Positions 42,426-54,847 of a stretch of 64,000 bases of DNA are shown piece after piece. A model generated the notes under the pieces. It worked only from the letters and a program-made list of their open reading frames with translations, was not told the DNA's origin and did no database searches. The position numbers were made by a program, and so were the translations under genes. Location of the stretch: the NCBI GenBank assembly GCA_006503535.1, contig QYRS01000003.1, positions 2,542,001 to 2,606,000 of the forward strand. Direction: 5' to 3'. This DNA is from Arthrinium phaeospermum (Eukaryota; Ascomycota; Sordariomycetes; Amphisphaeriales; Apiosporaceae). Within the stretch, counting starts at the first letter, position 1. Each line of letters opens with the position of its first letter.

Positions 42426-44237
42426 TTTGAACATAAAGGCAAATTACATAGTAGCATGTTGCATGGTTCATTCAAAGGCTGCATGATTTGGACTTGGAGA
42501 TTGGACATGGATTGATTTTACATGCATGTCGCGAGGCATTAGCGAAGCAAGGGACGGCGTTGTCATGTTGTTTGATACCATGGGGCGGGTGGTCAAAATG
42601 TACATTGTTCTTATAACGAAGTCAGACGAGGAATATGATGACGATGAATACGAAAACGTGCCATCCACGAAACGCGAGTATACCCTATTACCTACGGCTT
42701 TGAGCCAAGTAGGCGGATCGTCTTCTCTCAGGTCTAGACCCTCGATGTATATTGCGCATATGTTCTCATGGGCAGGGTAGGACGTACGGAAGGTAACAAA
42801 GCTAAAGTTGCCCTTCCAGAGCGGTGTCGACAGCCCGCACTTTTCGAGAATAGGTAGAATGTACACTGCCTTCAGCCATGATGCGCGAGTAGAAAGCATA
42901 TACAAGTACTGCGAGCATTCGAGATGATGAACAATTACTCAAAGGTGATACCTTGCTATTCTTAGACAATTGTACTTATTTATTTCCCGTTGAGAACGTA
43001 TGGCCAATGCATGGTATGGTTCGAGGCGTGTGCATTCATCCTCCTGTAACTCCTACAAATACTGTATCTCGAGGAGCGCGCGAGGGAACGCCAATGACGC
43101 AAATCTAGATCCTTGTCGTAGATCGTCTCCGTGAGACAAGGGAGGGGATGCTTAGCCGATCCACCTAGCTTGCACTGACAGGACCACAGCTCAGCTCGAG
43201 GTATGAAGGTTAAGTATGAAAGTACCAAGACTACTATAATGTAGGTAGTATTCTGATGATGCCAAATCGTACGATTAACAAAAACCAACAGTTTGCTGGC
43301 TGTTCGCTCATTATATTTGCTTTTCTCTGCTTCGCTGGACGGCTGTTTGCTTGTAGGAGATATATGGTTGTGTCATCGAAAACCTGCTTCGAGGCTACTG
43401 CGAGGGGGATGTGGCAGCAATCAGCCGATCGCCCTTCCACTGAAGAGGCCCTGGGCCCCTCTAGCCCTCTAATCTACTGCCTAATGAGCGTGCCAAGTGC
43501 CCTGGAGCTCCCAGGCGACGTGGGGTAATTCCTTTTCAGCTATTGTCAACCTAAAGGTTCTAGGCGAGGGTATCCACCTGTGCAAGCTTGTTTCTTCGCT
43601 ATCCCCCCTTGTTCTCCAGCTTTCAACTGTCCAGGTGCTTGTCTTGTCCATCTAGCCCCGAACACCACACCTACGTCATACATCGAAATTGCTGAAAGAC
43701 AAGTACGCGTTCGATTGACTGACGATGATGCAACAACCCGCCCAACCTGGCACGGCAGCAGTCAACCTGCCTAGCCTTTCCTTCCTGTTGCTCGAGGCGT
43801 AGAAAAACTAGATACATATACATAACCAGACCGCCCGAACCCCCCTTGCCTTATATCCCTTTTAATATACACCATCCACGGAGTCCATTTTCGCTCCTAC
43901 TCCCACACGAGTGTCGTAGAGCTGACAGTTGTGAGCGGAGTGCTGCTATAGCCGTGCAGAGCCTTTTTCATTCTTTTTATCGGCAAAGAGCCCGATTGAC
44001 GTTGCAATTGCGTAGAACTAATAGGTATGTACAGGTTGTACACTTAGTCATTAAGATGACTCGTGCTTAACTAACATTCATAGTGATTGCGATCCTAGGG
44101 ATATCTCTTGTGCGGCATCACCATCTGAAGGAGACGACCCCGCCGTCTTCACTGAGAAGACTAGCACTAGATTCTTCGCAACAACACCCAGCTGATTGTT
44201 CTCTCTCGCTGGTATTCCACTTTCGCCAGCGCTCGTC
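42426..44237. other. Intergenic upstream of the C2/SMP gene
   Basis: About 1.8 kb without a supported gene. A minus-strand frame of 145 codons at 42,468-42,905 has no recognisable features. The final 250 bases probably are 5' leader; a GTATGT-like donor near 44,022 followed by CTAAC and ATAG near 44,070-44,081 suggests a possible leader intron. Confidence 0.5.
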
Positions 44238-47200
44238 ATGGAGAACGAGACCCAGCAGCACAAGCCGGGAGGGCACTACTCCGGCCGCAACCGCATACCG
44301 AACATTCATGAGTTCGTCGCCTCTCTCGATCGCGACAAAAGGGAACGAGATGCCCTGATCGAATCCGGCAAGAGCCCAGACGCGGGCGTCACTGACCACA
44401 AGCCCCCGGTGAAAAAGCCCAAGGGCCGGATTGTGACTGACCCCGTGACTGGGAAGGAGGTTGAGATCACCGATGTCGAGACGGACTTCATGAAGGCCGT
44501 GGACGACCCACTGGTAAGCCGGATCCCCACACCCGCATTCTCCCCCAGCCTCCGTGCGTTGCGTCTTACTTACATGATCCCACCATTACTTAGCTCTCTG
44601 TCCCGAACGCGAACCTTGACAAGGATACGACGGTCAAGACAGAAGCGACACAGTCTGGCGAGGAGTACAGAGAGGCTCAGGATGTCACAGCCCCGCCGGA
44701 CCCAGTGGCCACGGGTGCCACCTCAGACGTCCCAATTCATGGAGAGAAGACGAATATTTTGTTTCACCCGACGCCGAGCGTCACCTACGATCCTATGTAC
44801 GCCATTATTGAGCAGCGGGCGACTATCCTTTGCGCGGGTATTTTCTTTGGCATCGTCTTGATCGGCAAATTCTTCGGAGGCAGACTGTTGGGTCTGATCC
44901 CCTTGGGCATGGTCGTTTCCTCTGGTGTCTTCCTATGGATGAAGGACCTGGTTAGGCAAGGCCGGGATATCGAGTGGTCGAGCGAACAGAAGCGTGGCGA
45001 GTTCGCCACCGCCAACTTGATTCCCGAGTCGGTTGAGTGGATGAACACGCTTCTCGGCGTTGTCTGGGGCCTCATCAACCCCGAAATGTTCTCGGGCGTA
45101 GCCGACACCCTCGAGGATGTCATGCAAGCGTCCGTCCCCGGCATCATCGAGAACGTCAAAGTCGCCGACATTTCGCAGGGAAACAACCCCATCAGAATCC
45201 TCAGCCTTCGCGCCCTTCCAGATGCCCATATGAAGGACATCAGGGATGAGATGCACAAGAACAACGAGAAGATCAAGGACCCCCAGGAGCTGGCTGCCGA
45301 CGAGGAGGGTGGTGACTACTACAACCTGGAATGCTCCTTCGCCTATCATGCGAAGCCCAAGTCTAGTGGCAACTCTACCAACCCCCAGAACATGGGCATG
45401 CAATTGATCTTCTACTTGGGTATGAGGGGGTTATTCGGTGTCCCTCTGCCCATTTGTAAGCCAACCGCAACCACCCCACTACAAGTAATCCTGCTGACAA
45501 GAAAACAGGGGTCGAACTTATTGGCCTGGTAGGAACGGTGCGACTGAGACTGCAAATGACTCCTGAGCCCCCGTTTCTTAAGGCCGTCACATTTACCTTG
45601 ATGGGTGTTCCCAAGGTCCAGGCTGGTTGTGTTCCCATGATTGAGCGAGGAGTCAACATCCTTAACTTGCCCGTGATTTCAAACTTTGTCAACTGGGCTG
45701 TCAAGACAGCCTGCAGCATGTACGTCGCCCCAAAGAGCATGACTCTTGATCTGGGCAAGATGCTCCAGGGCGATGACATCCAAAAGGAGACCAACGCCAT
45801 GGGAGTTGTTTTCATCCGCATTCACAAGGCCACAGGGCTGTCCAAGCAGGACGCCCGAGGCTCCGAGGGTGGTGGCTCCGATCCGTATGTGACCGTCAGC
45901 TTCTCCAAGTTTGGGAAGCCCATGTACTGCACTCGTGTCATCCAAGACGATTTGAACCCCGTTTTTGAGGAGACCTGTGCCCTCATGATCACGACAGATC
46001 TCATCAAGGCCAACGAGCAGCTCTCCATGGAGCTCTGGGACTCGGACCGGTCGTCTGCCGACGATGTTGTGGGCAAGGTTGAGCTGTCGATGCAAAAGCT
46101 GATCCAGCACCCGGGTAAGATGTACTCACAGATCTCGAAGCTACGCGGTGTCAAGGCCGACAGCGAGATGCCCGGTGAGCTGCACTGGGAGGTCGGCTAC
46201 TTTGGAAAGACCCAGTTCCGTGCGGCTCTGCGTACGGATGGTAAGGATCACAGCCTGCCCGCCGAGCTCCGCGACAAGAAGGAGCTGCAGGACGAGAAGG
46301 GCGCCATCGACACGGCGCAAGAGGACGCCGTCATCCACACGCCACCGGACCCTCTCTGGCCTTCGGGCATCCTCTCCGTCGTCGTTCACCAGATCGTCAA
46401 CCTCGAGCTTGCAAACGTCAAGGGCTCCGAGGGTGGCAAGCGGAAGGGCGGCAAGGAGTACGAGCCAGCCCAGGACGCCGGCGAGATCAAGGAGGAGTCC
46501 AGCAAGAAGCTGCCGAGCCCCTACTGCACAGTCCTGCTGAACGATGAGCTGGTTTACAAGACGCGAACCAAGGTTGTTTCCTCCAAGCCCATCTTCAACG
46601 CGGGTACGGAGCGCTTTGTCAGGGACTGGAAGTCCGCTATTGTCACCGTCACGGTTCGCGACTCGCGGAACCGCCAGCATGACCCCATCTTGGGCGTTGT
46701 GCCATTGAAGCTTACTGATGTGCTGCAGACAGCCAGCCAGGTAGGTTGATGTCCACATTACCATTGAAACCTACGAAATTGTACTAACATGTGTCAGTCG
46801 ACCCGTTGGTACCCCCTGGACGGTGGAGTAGGCTTTGGCCGTATTCGAATCTCGCTCTTGTTCCGCTCTGTCGAACTGAAGCTGCCGCCGCCCCAGCTTG
46901 GATGGGAGGTTGGCACTTTCGAATTCACCTCTAATCAGATTACTTCCACCTACCTTGACAAGGGCAAGATTAAGCTCCGACTCCGGACCGGTGGAAGCTC
47001 AGGAACGATCAAGAGAGAGCAGTGCAACATTGAGGGCGAGACCATGAGTTGGGACATTACCGGCGACGACAAGAACCTCAGACCTAGACTGCCGGTTCGC
47101 CACCGCTACCGCTCGCCAATCTTCTTCGAGTTCCACTCCAGCGGCCGACGCAACGTCGATGTCTTCGCGGCCCTGTGGCTGTCGCAGATTGTCGACAGTG

Positions 47201-48132
47201 AAGATCAGCAGTTCGATATTCCCATCTTCCGCTGCAATAACGGTGTGCGCTTGTCGCAGAACTTCATCACCGAGGAGAACTTCAAGTCCATCCCCGACCT
47301 CAAGTTGGAGGTGGTTGGTCGCCTCCGCTTCAGCGGCAAGTTCAAGGCCGGTACCGATCGTGATCATCTCCGATTCGTCAGCGACAACGACTCGCGGGAG
47401 ACCATTGAGACCTGGGAGGCTTGCTACGCCGAGGGTGTCCGTGAAGAGGCGGTGTCTAAGGAACTCCCTCCGGTCATCCAGAAGCTGCACGACGATTCAT
47501 TGACCCAGGGCCGCGACGTCTTGGCCAATGCCTCCGAGGAAGAGAAGCGCAAGTGGCTCGCCAAGGACGGCACGGACTGGAGCGGCGCTTTCGGCAAAGA
47601 CCCGAGCCAGTTCATGAGCGGCGAGGCCGGCGACCCCGAGGAGGACGATGAAGTAGAGAACATGTACGAGGACGACGACTCCAGCCACGGCGACCCCATG
47701 TCGCCGACCCGCGTCCGCCACGAGAACACGGACCTGGGCATCGCCGACGGCGAGACGGACGGGGCGGCCCACGAGGACTTGGCCGGCCACCGCCGGAACT
47801 CCTCGTCCCAGTACGGCGCTGGCAGCAACCCGCGGTCGAGCGCCGACGGTGGTGAGGGATCCGAGGTGACGCGGACGACGACGAACCGCACAGGTCAGAC
47901 GAGCAGCTCGGGTCACAGCCGCAAGAGCAGCGGCAGCAAGAACCCCGTCACCGCCTACAAGGAGTACCGTAGCAAGAGCCGCGACCTGCACCGCCAGCAC
48001 CGCGGCCTCATGCAGTGGCGCCCCATGCGCAACCTCCAGTTCGCCAAGGACGAGGCCAAGTACGCCGTCCGCCGCGTCACCAAGCTCGGGGCCCTCGACG
48101 GGCGCGAGCCGGATGTCGAGACGGAGGTGTAA
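44238..48132 (+). CDS. SMP- and C2-domain membrane-contact protein (Mug190-like, tricalbin-related)
   Basis: Large protein of 1,234 residues expected to anchor in the ER and bind another membrane, as tricalbins and extended synaptotagmins do. Exons are 44238-44513, 44594-45455, 45509-46740 and 46798-48132. A hydrophilic N-terminus precedes a double membrane stretch near residue 167 (ATILCAGIFFGIVLIG, LLGLIPLGMVVSSGVFLWM). The SMP lipid-transfer domain follows (ESVEWMNTLLGVVWGLINPE to VPMIERGVNILNLPVI). A first C2 domain starts near 476 (GVVFIRIHKATGL, SDPYVTVSFSKFGKP), and a second near 667 (GILSVVVHQIVNLEL, SPYCTVLLNDELVY). A further C2-like region (STRWYPLDGG onward) and a long disordered acidic/Ser-rich tail complete it. 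Best match in memory is the fission yeast Mug190 group. Confidence 0.9.
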
Positions 48133-48960
48133 AGGGGCTTGAGTTTATTTTCTAATAATCAGGGGGATGGCGAAAGGGAGGAGGGAGAAAACGATACCCG
48201 GTTTTAAGCGCGAGATTGTTCTGTGTGACCCCGTCTCTTTTCTATGGGGGTTTTGCTGCACCATTGTTTTCATTTGTTGTTTGGACTAGTCGAGACGGAT
48301 GGAGAGAAGACATACCGAGAAGTAATCCTTGTATATGTAATATGGATGGAGATGGATCTGAGCAGACACGAGAAATGCAGTATGACTGACGAATAATCAT
48401 ATCAATATTCAACCTAAGTCAAAGTCCTACATCATGATTTCTGCGTGACTGATGTATAAGCAACTCAATTCCTACCAGGCAGGAATTGATTATCTCTTAA
48501 GTTTGTCCAACGTATACGACTAATGGGAGGCGAGTAGCCCCTGCCTCTAGGCTTCATGAGCAAATCCCTAATGAGGTTTCAGTTATGACACATGCATATC
48601 GTTAAGCCTGTATTGTCGTGTTTTTTTCTTTTATTGCTTGAATATTGTCCATCTTTGGGATATATAGTTGTACTCTTGATAATGAATTTTTGTCATTTCC
48701 ATTTTGTACAAAACGTGCTGGGCCGTCCTTCTTCTGCCCAGACCACGCCCGATACGTATGCAATATTCTACACTTTGTCGTACATGGCAGGTAGTGCCCC
48801 GTCCCCTGTCCGTGGTTGTTTTGAATTCGCAAAACCGGCTGGCTACAAGCGAGAGACGGGGACGACCTCTTGACCAAGGTTACCTCTCCCCGTTTCGCCA
48901 ATTGACCCCCCCAGCACGTAGCAACTGCCGTCTCTTTACTCGTGACTGCTTGCTTGCTTA
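48133..48960. other. Intergenic between convergent C2/SMP and MRP49 genes
   Basis: About 830 bases with no supported gene; AT-richer 3' flank of the upstream gene. Confidence 0.6.
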
Positions 48961-49812
48961 CTACTGGTTGGCCAGGCGAATGGCCTCGGCCTCCTCGCGG
49001 GCGCGGGCCAGCAGGCGCTCCTCGGCGCGCTTGTCGTCAATGTACTTCTTCATGATGGAGCGGTCGATGGCGGCGCGCTCCTTGAGGTCCTCGGTCTGGC
49101 GCATCTCGTTCTCCTCGTCGGGGCTGGGCCGCAGCACCGTGGCGCCCGTCTTTTGCAGGAACTCCTGCAGGATCGCGTCCGAGTGCTGGTGCTTCATCTC
49201 AATGGTCACGACCCGCTCGCCCTCGGCGGGGGGCGGCGCGGGGCACTCGTTGGTCGTGCTCGAGTGCGGCTGTTGCGCCAGGGGCGTTATGTGGTTGACT
49301 TTGGCGGCGGCGGAGCCGGCTGGTGTCGGGGCAGCGGCGGCCGCCGCGGCCTGGCGGAAGTAGATGGATAGGGTGGCCGGGCCGGCGTTATTTGAGGATC
49401 GGTTGATGATCATAGGCACCGCCGGGTTCCAAAATTTGAGGCGTGGTAGGCATGTTTTCCAGAATTTCCTAATTCCATGCTCTCGTCAGAATACCGCCTC
49501 CTCTGTTTCCTGCAAGACCAAAGTCGAGTCGTTCATACCTGGGTCCCATGTGTCCATCATTCCACCTTAAAGCAAAGTCCATATGTAATCTGGAGATCTC
49601 CGGAGGGAGTATCGCTGCGCCGGGGCCATGCCGTAAGTTCAACAGCTGTCACCGACGTCAATACACATTCGTCGGCGTGTGCTACCGGTGGTTCTTTCGG
49701 GCGAAAATTACCTTCTGCAGGGAAGAGTTAGCCAGCTACTTCGTTGGGACATGCGATTGCAGGGACGACTTACGGTCTTTAATATGTTCATACGCTTTCC
49801 CGGGTTCACCAT
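48961..49812 (-). CDS. MRP49: Mitochondrial large-subunit ribosomal protein Mrp49-type (mL61)
   Basis: Protein of the L51/S25/CI-B8 thioredoxin-like family found in the mitochondrial ribosome. Exons in coding order are 49812-49774, 49645-49539 and 49468-48961, giving 217 residues. The N-terminus reads MVNPGKRMNILKT then LLNLRHGPGAAILPPEISRL. The conserved block NDGHMGPRKFWKTCLPRLKF spans the second intron and leads to WNPAVPMIINRSSNNAGP. A linker with poly-Ala follows, then GERVVTIEMKHQHSDAILQE and a charged coiled-coil tail. The first intron may contain a three-base AAG microexon, but the direct join gives a better family match. It is divergent from GEP3 with 384 bases between the start codons. 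Confidence 0.87.
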
Positions 49813-50196
49813 CTTGACTGAATTGGAGCAATGATGCTCCTCTCAAACAGTAGATAAGTGGTAGTTGGGCAGCTTGAGCATGTAGCTATGTCACTGTCGC
49901 ATGGGGTTGATGATGTACAGTCGCAAATCGATAAATTTCCAAGCTCTCCAATTGAATACGGCCCGAGCATTGATCCTGCAGTGGCTTCCTGTGTACCGTT
50001 CTAGGGGATTTAGCGCTGAAGCCAGCGCTGGGATTGGCGCATTACCCCCCTGTTAGCTCCGAGCCCCAGAACTCCAGCGCATCTTATCGCTGCCGATAAC
50101 ACTTTTGAACCCAGAAATTTTGGGAGCTTCGCATCGGCTTCCTCAAGAGGCATCGACATCATTTTGCAACCCCAAGTCTGGGCAGTATAAGCAAAG
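49813..50196. promoter_or_regulatory. Bidirectional upstream region of MRP49 and GEP3
   Basis: Only 384 bases separate the start codons of two divergent genes whose products both serve the mitochondrial ribosome. The short spacing suggests a shared promoter. No specific factor site is identified. Confidence 0.5.
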
Positions 50197-52505
50197 ATGC
50201 ACCGTGCCATATCTAAAAAATGGCTCGGGTCTTCTCTGAGGACTGCTGAGAGATCCAGTTCCCTTCAGATACCCATATTTCTGTGCCCAGCTTTTGGAAA
50301 CCGACATAATCATACCCTGTCTCGACCCCGAACAACGCTACCAACCCGCCTTCCGTCGTGGAGGACCCCACGACGATGCCTCCAGACACAAGCTGAGCCT
50401 ACCGATAGTGCCTTGGCTGAACCCTCCGAGGTCTCTGAGTCCGACCCTGTGCCCATCAGGGACCTACCTACCCAATGTACAGGATGCGGCGCATTGTCGC
50501 AAACTTTCGCATCGGACCAACCTGGTTACTATGACGTGGGCAGAAAAGCTGTGCGATGGTACTTGGGTTTGGAAAAGTCAAGGAGCAAGAGAGCTATCAA
50601 AGACCGCGAGGAAGAGGGAGTGTTTCAAGATGTCCTCCAGAAGTTTGACGAGGCCGAGATAGAGAAGCTTGGCTTGGACGTGCAAGACATTGCTCCTACT
50701 TTAGCAGCCCAGCCAGAAGTCGAACGTATGATACCACCCCTGAACTGGCTTCTCGGAACTCGTGATTGACACTCTTGATCGTAGCTCAGGAAAGACCCCT
50801 GAAAGTGCCACTATGCGACCGCTGCCATAATCTGATGCACCACCAAACCGGAAACTCCATCTTTCACCCTACCATGGACTCGATCCGAGATACGCTTGCC
50901 GAGTCCCCTTACAAGTATAATCATGTATATCACGTTCTTGATGCCGCCGACTTCCCCATGTCTATCTTACCTCAGATTCATCAGCTCCTAGATCTCATGC
51001 CCTTGCGAACAAAGAATCGTCGTGCCAAGACTGGCAAGTTCTTCCACAACCAGAAAACGGAGATGAGCTTCATCATCACTAGGTCAGACCTTCTTGCGCC
51101 CACCAAGCCCCAAGTCGACAGACTGGTACCGTATCTGCGAGAAGTGCTGCGAGATGCTCTGGGAAGGGCAGGAAGAGAGCTTCGTCTTGGCAACGTTCGC
51201 TGTGTCAGCGCCAGAAGGAGCTGGTGGACCAAGGAGCTCAAAGAAGATATCTGGAAGCGGGGTGGTGCCGGCTGGATGGTTGGCAAGGTCAATGTCGGCA
51301 AGAGCCAGTTATTCGAGGCCGTCTTTCCCAAGGGGCGGATGGATTGGGACCCAAGTCGCCACCAGATCTCGATCGACATGTATGGGAAGGAAGTCGCCAA
51401 AACAGACCCGACATCTACGGAAGCAGGAGGTTCCGAGGAGTCGGTGTCTGATTTGGGCGCCAAAATGGAGGACCAAGACATCGACGAGCTTTCTCTGCTT
51501 CCTCCGGCTGCACCGGAGAGCCAGTACCCGGCAATGCCCTTGGTCTCCGATCTTCCGGGAACCACAGCGTCGCCTATCCGTGTGCCGTTTGGAAACGGAC
51601 GAGGAGAGCTCATTGATTTGCCCGGAGTTGAGAGAACAGCTCTTGAGAAGTATGTCAAGCCAGAACATCGCTCATCACTAGTCATGCGATCCCGCATTGT
51701 GCCAGAGCAAATGGTCGTCAAGCAGGGCAAATCGATCCTCCTTGGCGGTCTCATTCGAATCACACCTCGTGTTCCCGGGCCAATTATTCTGTCATACGCA
51801 TTTACTCCCATCGAGCCACACTTGACCGCCACTGAAAAGGCGGACGAACTCCAGCGGCAAGTCAGTGAGTTGAATGTCGACACTATCACAGCGCCGGGCA
51901 CTGGTGAAAAAATCAAGTTAGCTGGCTCATACCCGCTCAAATGGGACGTGACGAAGGAACGGTCTGGCCCCATCACGAGGAGGGATGCCGTTGGTTTGAA
52001 GGTCGACCGCCTGCCCTACCGTGTCCTGGCGGCAGACATCCTCATTGAAGGAGTCGGTTGGGTCGAAGTAGTGGCGCAAGTGCGAAAGAAGGATCTCTAC
52101 AGCAGACCAGCGGCAGCTGAAGAAGACTTGTCGCGTATGGAGTCATCCTCATCCTCATCTCAATCCCAGGAAGAAGCCAACGCAGAAGCAGAGCCGGAAA
52201 CTACAAAGGCGCTGTCGGCGCTAGAAAGGCTGGAAGCCATCGCGGAGGATCCGAGCAAAAAGAAGAAGACCTATGTGCCACCCCGTGTTGCAGCTGCTCC
52301 CATCAAGGCAGATGACGAACCAAACTGGCCCATCGTTGACGTCTATAGCCCCGAAGGCAGATTTATTGGATGCCGCAAGCCCTTGAATGGGTGGCTGCTG
52401 AACAAGCCTCTGGTCACGGCAGCCCAGCAGAGGAAGAGACCTCGAAAGAGCATGAAGGGGCAAAAGAAGCTGGAGAAGAGCATCCGACGAGTGCAAACGG
52501 ACTGA
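50197..52505 (+). CDS. GEP3: Mitochondrial circularly permuted GTPase Gep3 (YqeH/NOA1-like)
   Basis: GTPase related to bacterial YqeH and plant/animal NOA1, linked to mitochondrial small-subunit ribosome assembly. Exons 50197-50725 and 50785-52505 give 749 residues. The N-terminus is basic and Ser/Arg-rich, fitting a mitochondrial presequence. A zinc-finger pair is CTGCG near residue 95 and CDRCHNLMHH after the intron. The G motifs come in permuted order, as the family requires: G4 TRSD near 270, G5 CVSARR, then G1 GKVNVGKS near 343 and G3-like DLPG near 433. An acidic insert lies between G1 and G3. The C-terminus is basic (QRKRPRKSMKGQKK). It shares a short upstream region with the ribosomal protein gene MRP49. 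Confidence 0.92.
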
Positions 52506-53060
52506 TGATACGATATATCGCAACTCCTGTACCACAACCAAAAATAAGAAATATGACTGTAATGAGCTGTATGTTTTAACGTGTAGAGTAAGGAACGAAC
52601 GCCGATCAATTAGAGAAGAAGGGGTTGGTTTTCAGATGCATCTGAACACCCACTAAGCTTGGCGATTAGCTCCTGCCGATCTTGATCCGTCCAGTCTCTC
52701 AGGACCCTTGCCAAGCCCCCACCTGCCTCTAAATCCAGTCCCGAAAGACCAAACAATGACGCGGGGCAAAAATAGCAAGACAATTCACCCCGCGGTATCG
52801 ATTAGATAAACTGTGCATCGCATACCTACTCGGGAATTGTTTACTAAGTCGTTCTGTTGAGCAACACACTGTCACTACAACGCTCGTGTCTGCATCTCTC
52901 TATCCGATTCATTTCATTAAAAGTCCCCTGGACAGCCCTCGCATACCTTGCTCGAGAGTTCCATAAACACCCGCAGAGAGCCGTACAAGACTTCGGCCCC
53001 GCCCATCGAGGGAGATTCCCCAGACCGAAAAAGAGAAACATACCTAACAACCACCAAATC
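52506..53060. other. Intergenic upstream of YPI1
   Basis: About 550 bases. The frame of YPI1 stays open upstream to 52,857, but the conserved protein begins at 53,061, so this is read as leader. Confidence 0.55.
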
Positions 53061-53648
53061 ATGTCGAGTTCAAATTCACAACCCCACCAACAACAACAGC
53101 GCCCCGGCGGCGGCGGCGGTGGTAACAGCAGCGAACGTGCCCCAGGAACCGCCTCGCAGACCGTCACCATAGACTCGACAGCGCCCCCCTCGGAACCCAT
53201 CCTGCGCCTGCGCGGCGGGCCCAGCACCCCCAGCGATCGCGGCCCGCGCGTGCAGTGGGCCGAGGGCACCGTCGACAACGAAGGGCTGGGCCGCAAAAGC
53301 AGCAAGGTGTGCTGCATCTACCACAAGCCGCGGGCGGTGGGGGAGAGCAGCAGCGAGGACGACTCCTCTTCCTCGTCATCGTCGTCGGATTCGGAGTCGG
53401 ACTCGGGAGGTCACCGGGGTGACGCGGACCGGGTGGGCAAGGGCAGCAGCAAAGGGAAGAAGAACCGGGGCCACAAGCACGATGAGCACGACCACGACCA
53501 CGGCGACGGGGCGGGCAACTGCGGCGACGGCCGGCATCAGAGACGCGGCAATAGGAAGGCGAGGCGGCCGAGTCCAAATGCATACGAAAAGCAACCCAAG
53601 CCCAAACCGAAATCCCAAGAAGGCGGCGGCGGCCCCAGTGCCTCGTAA
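53061..53648 (+). CDS. YPI1: Protein phosphatase 1 inhibitor Ypi1 (Inhibitor-3/PPP1R11)
   Basis: Small disordered regulator of protein phosphatase type 1 (Glc7) in the nucleus. It is a single exon of 195 residues. The conserved core is LRLRGG, then RVQW, the PP1-docking (RVxF-like) motif, in [20 protein letters not shown], then [20 protein letters not shown]. Around it are Gln/Gly-rich, poly-Ser and His/Asp-rich ([12 protein letters not shown]) low-complexity segments, and a basic tail. The start at 53061 (ATCATGTCG) was chosen because [10 protein letters not shown] precedes the core as in relatives; an in-frame upstream extension to 52,857 looks non-coding. Confidence 0.93.
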   Translation: MSSSNSQPHQQQQRPGGGGGGNSSERAPGTASQTVTIDSTAPPSEPILRLRGGPSTPSDRGPRVQWAEGTVDNEGLGRKSSKVCCIYHKPRAVGESSSEDDSSSSSSSSDSESDSGGHRGDADRVGKGSSKGKKNRGHKHDEHDHDHGDGAGNCGDGRHQRRGNRKARRPSPNAYEKQPKPKPKSQEGGGGPSAS

Positions 53649-54847
53649 AACATAAACACAGCGCTACAGAGGCATGAGGGCTTCAAGTCGCATTTCACGT
53701 TTTTGGGGTCTTTGTCAACCAGCGTTAGGAGTAGCGGGCGGAGGCGGACGAGCATACGATCAAGCCGAGTTTACAAGCGGAAAGACCGTGTTTTCTAGAG
53801 TTGGTCAACCAGACCCACGCGCAGCAGGGAGGCACGCGTAGGTATTGCTATATGATGGGCTGTGGTGCTGGTGGAAAACAACTCGTTGATTCATTATACC
53901 CCCTGCAGTCATGAATTGATGAACATCAAATTAGTAAAGCATCATGGCAACGCACACATACAGTGAGAAGAATGACCCGCGGCCAGTAGTAAGGAGGAGT
54001 CAACGTTGCACAGCCAGTATGAGGCTCGATATACCATTAAAAGTATAACCAGACATTACTCCTAAACGCTACGCTGTCTAAATCCCTGCTTCTCAAAGGA
54101 CGGCGGCGTCGTTTGGGTCTTTTGCTCTTCCTCATCTACCATCGCCCAGTCGATACAATCGACCTTGGTTCTATTCAGATAGTTTGACCGCCTCTGCTCT
54201 TTTTCTATATGCTCCGCGACTTTGGAAGCGCCTGTATTGCAGGTCTCCTGTGTCTCCCTCGCTCCAGCAGGCAGCCGGCACCCCATCTACCCTCTACCCA
54301 CTCGATCCGTCGTAGTCCCCCGTCAGTTCCATGGCGGAAAGAGAACATCTGGGCTGCGAAGAGCGAATGAAACAAGAAAGCCTTGAAGAATATCAACCTT
54401 TGTTGCGCGCGCTCCCATTTAACCGACTCCAGGGTGTTGAAAACGATACGCATCCGGATCTCCCTCTTTTCCTGTCTTATGCACACACAGACCGTGATGG
54501 CGAGTGATAAATGTAAACATTACATCGGGATCGTCTTTTTAGAATTTTCGCCTTGACTGGAACAGCCAAATAAAATCATCGTACATCTATGTCTCTTGCA
54601 TCAAGTGGTATAGCGCACCGGCCTCTCCCTCCCCTCTCTACGTATGGCCCGGCCAGTTGGGGCCATTGCAATCAACTTCGCTGTTGTCGTAGTAATAGTA
54701 GTACAAGATACGGTTCGTCCAAAGCAGCTAAAAACAAATGACCGGTAAGACCCAGAATTGAGATGCTTTGCGAAGTATGGAGTGCATGGGAGATGGGCCT
54801 GCTGTTGATCTTTTCAATTCATCGAACGCAGCGCTCTGGTTGCATTT
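53649..54847. other. Intergenic between convergent YPI1 and DENN genes
   Basis: About 1.2 kb with only short frames; no RNA gene or repeat recognised. Confidence 0.55.

Noticed and set aside
50981..51976. 331-codon open frame on the minus strand
   Set aside because: Antisense of the GEP3 GTPase domain; no independent features.
52857..53060. N-terminal extension of YPI1
   Set aside because: The frame is open but contains no family sequence; the ATG at 53061 fits the known protein start.
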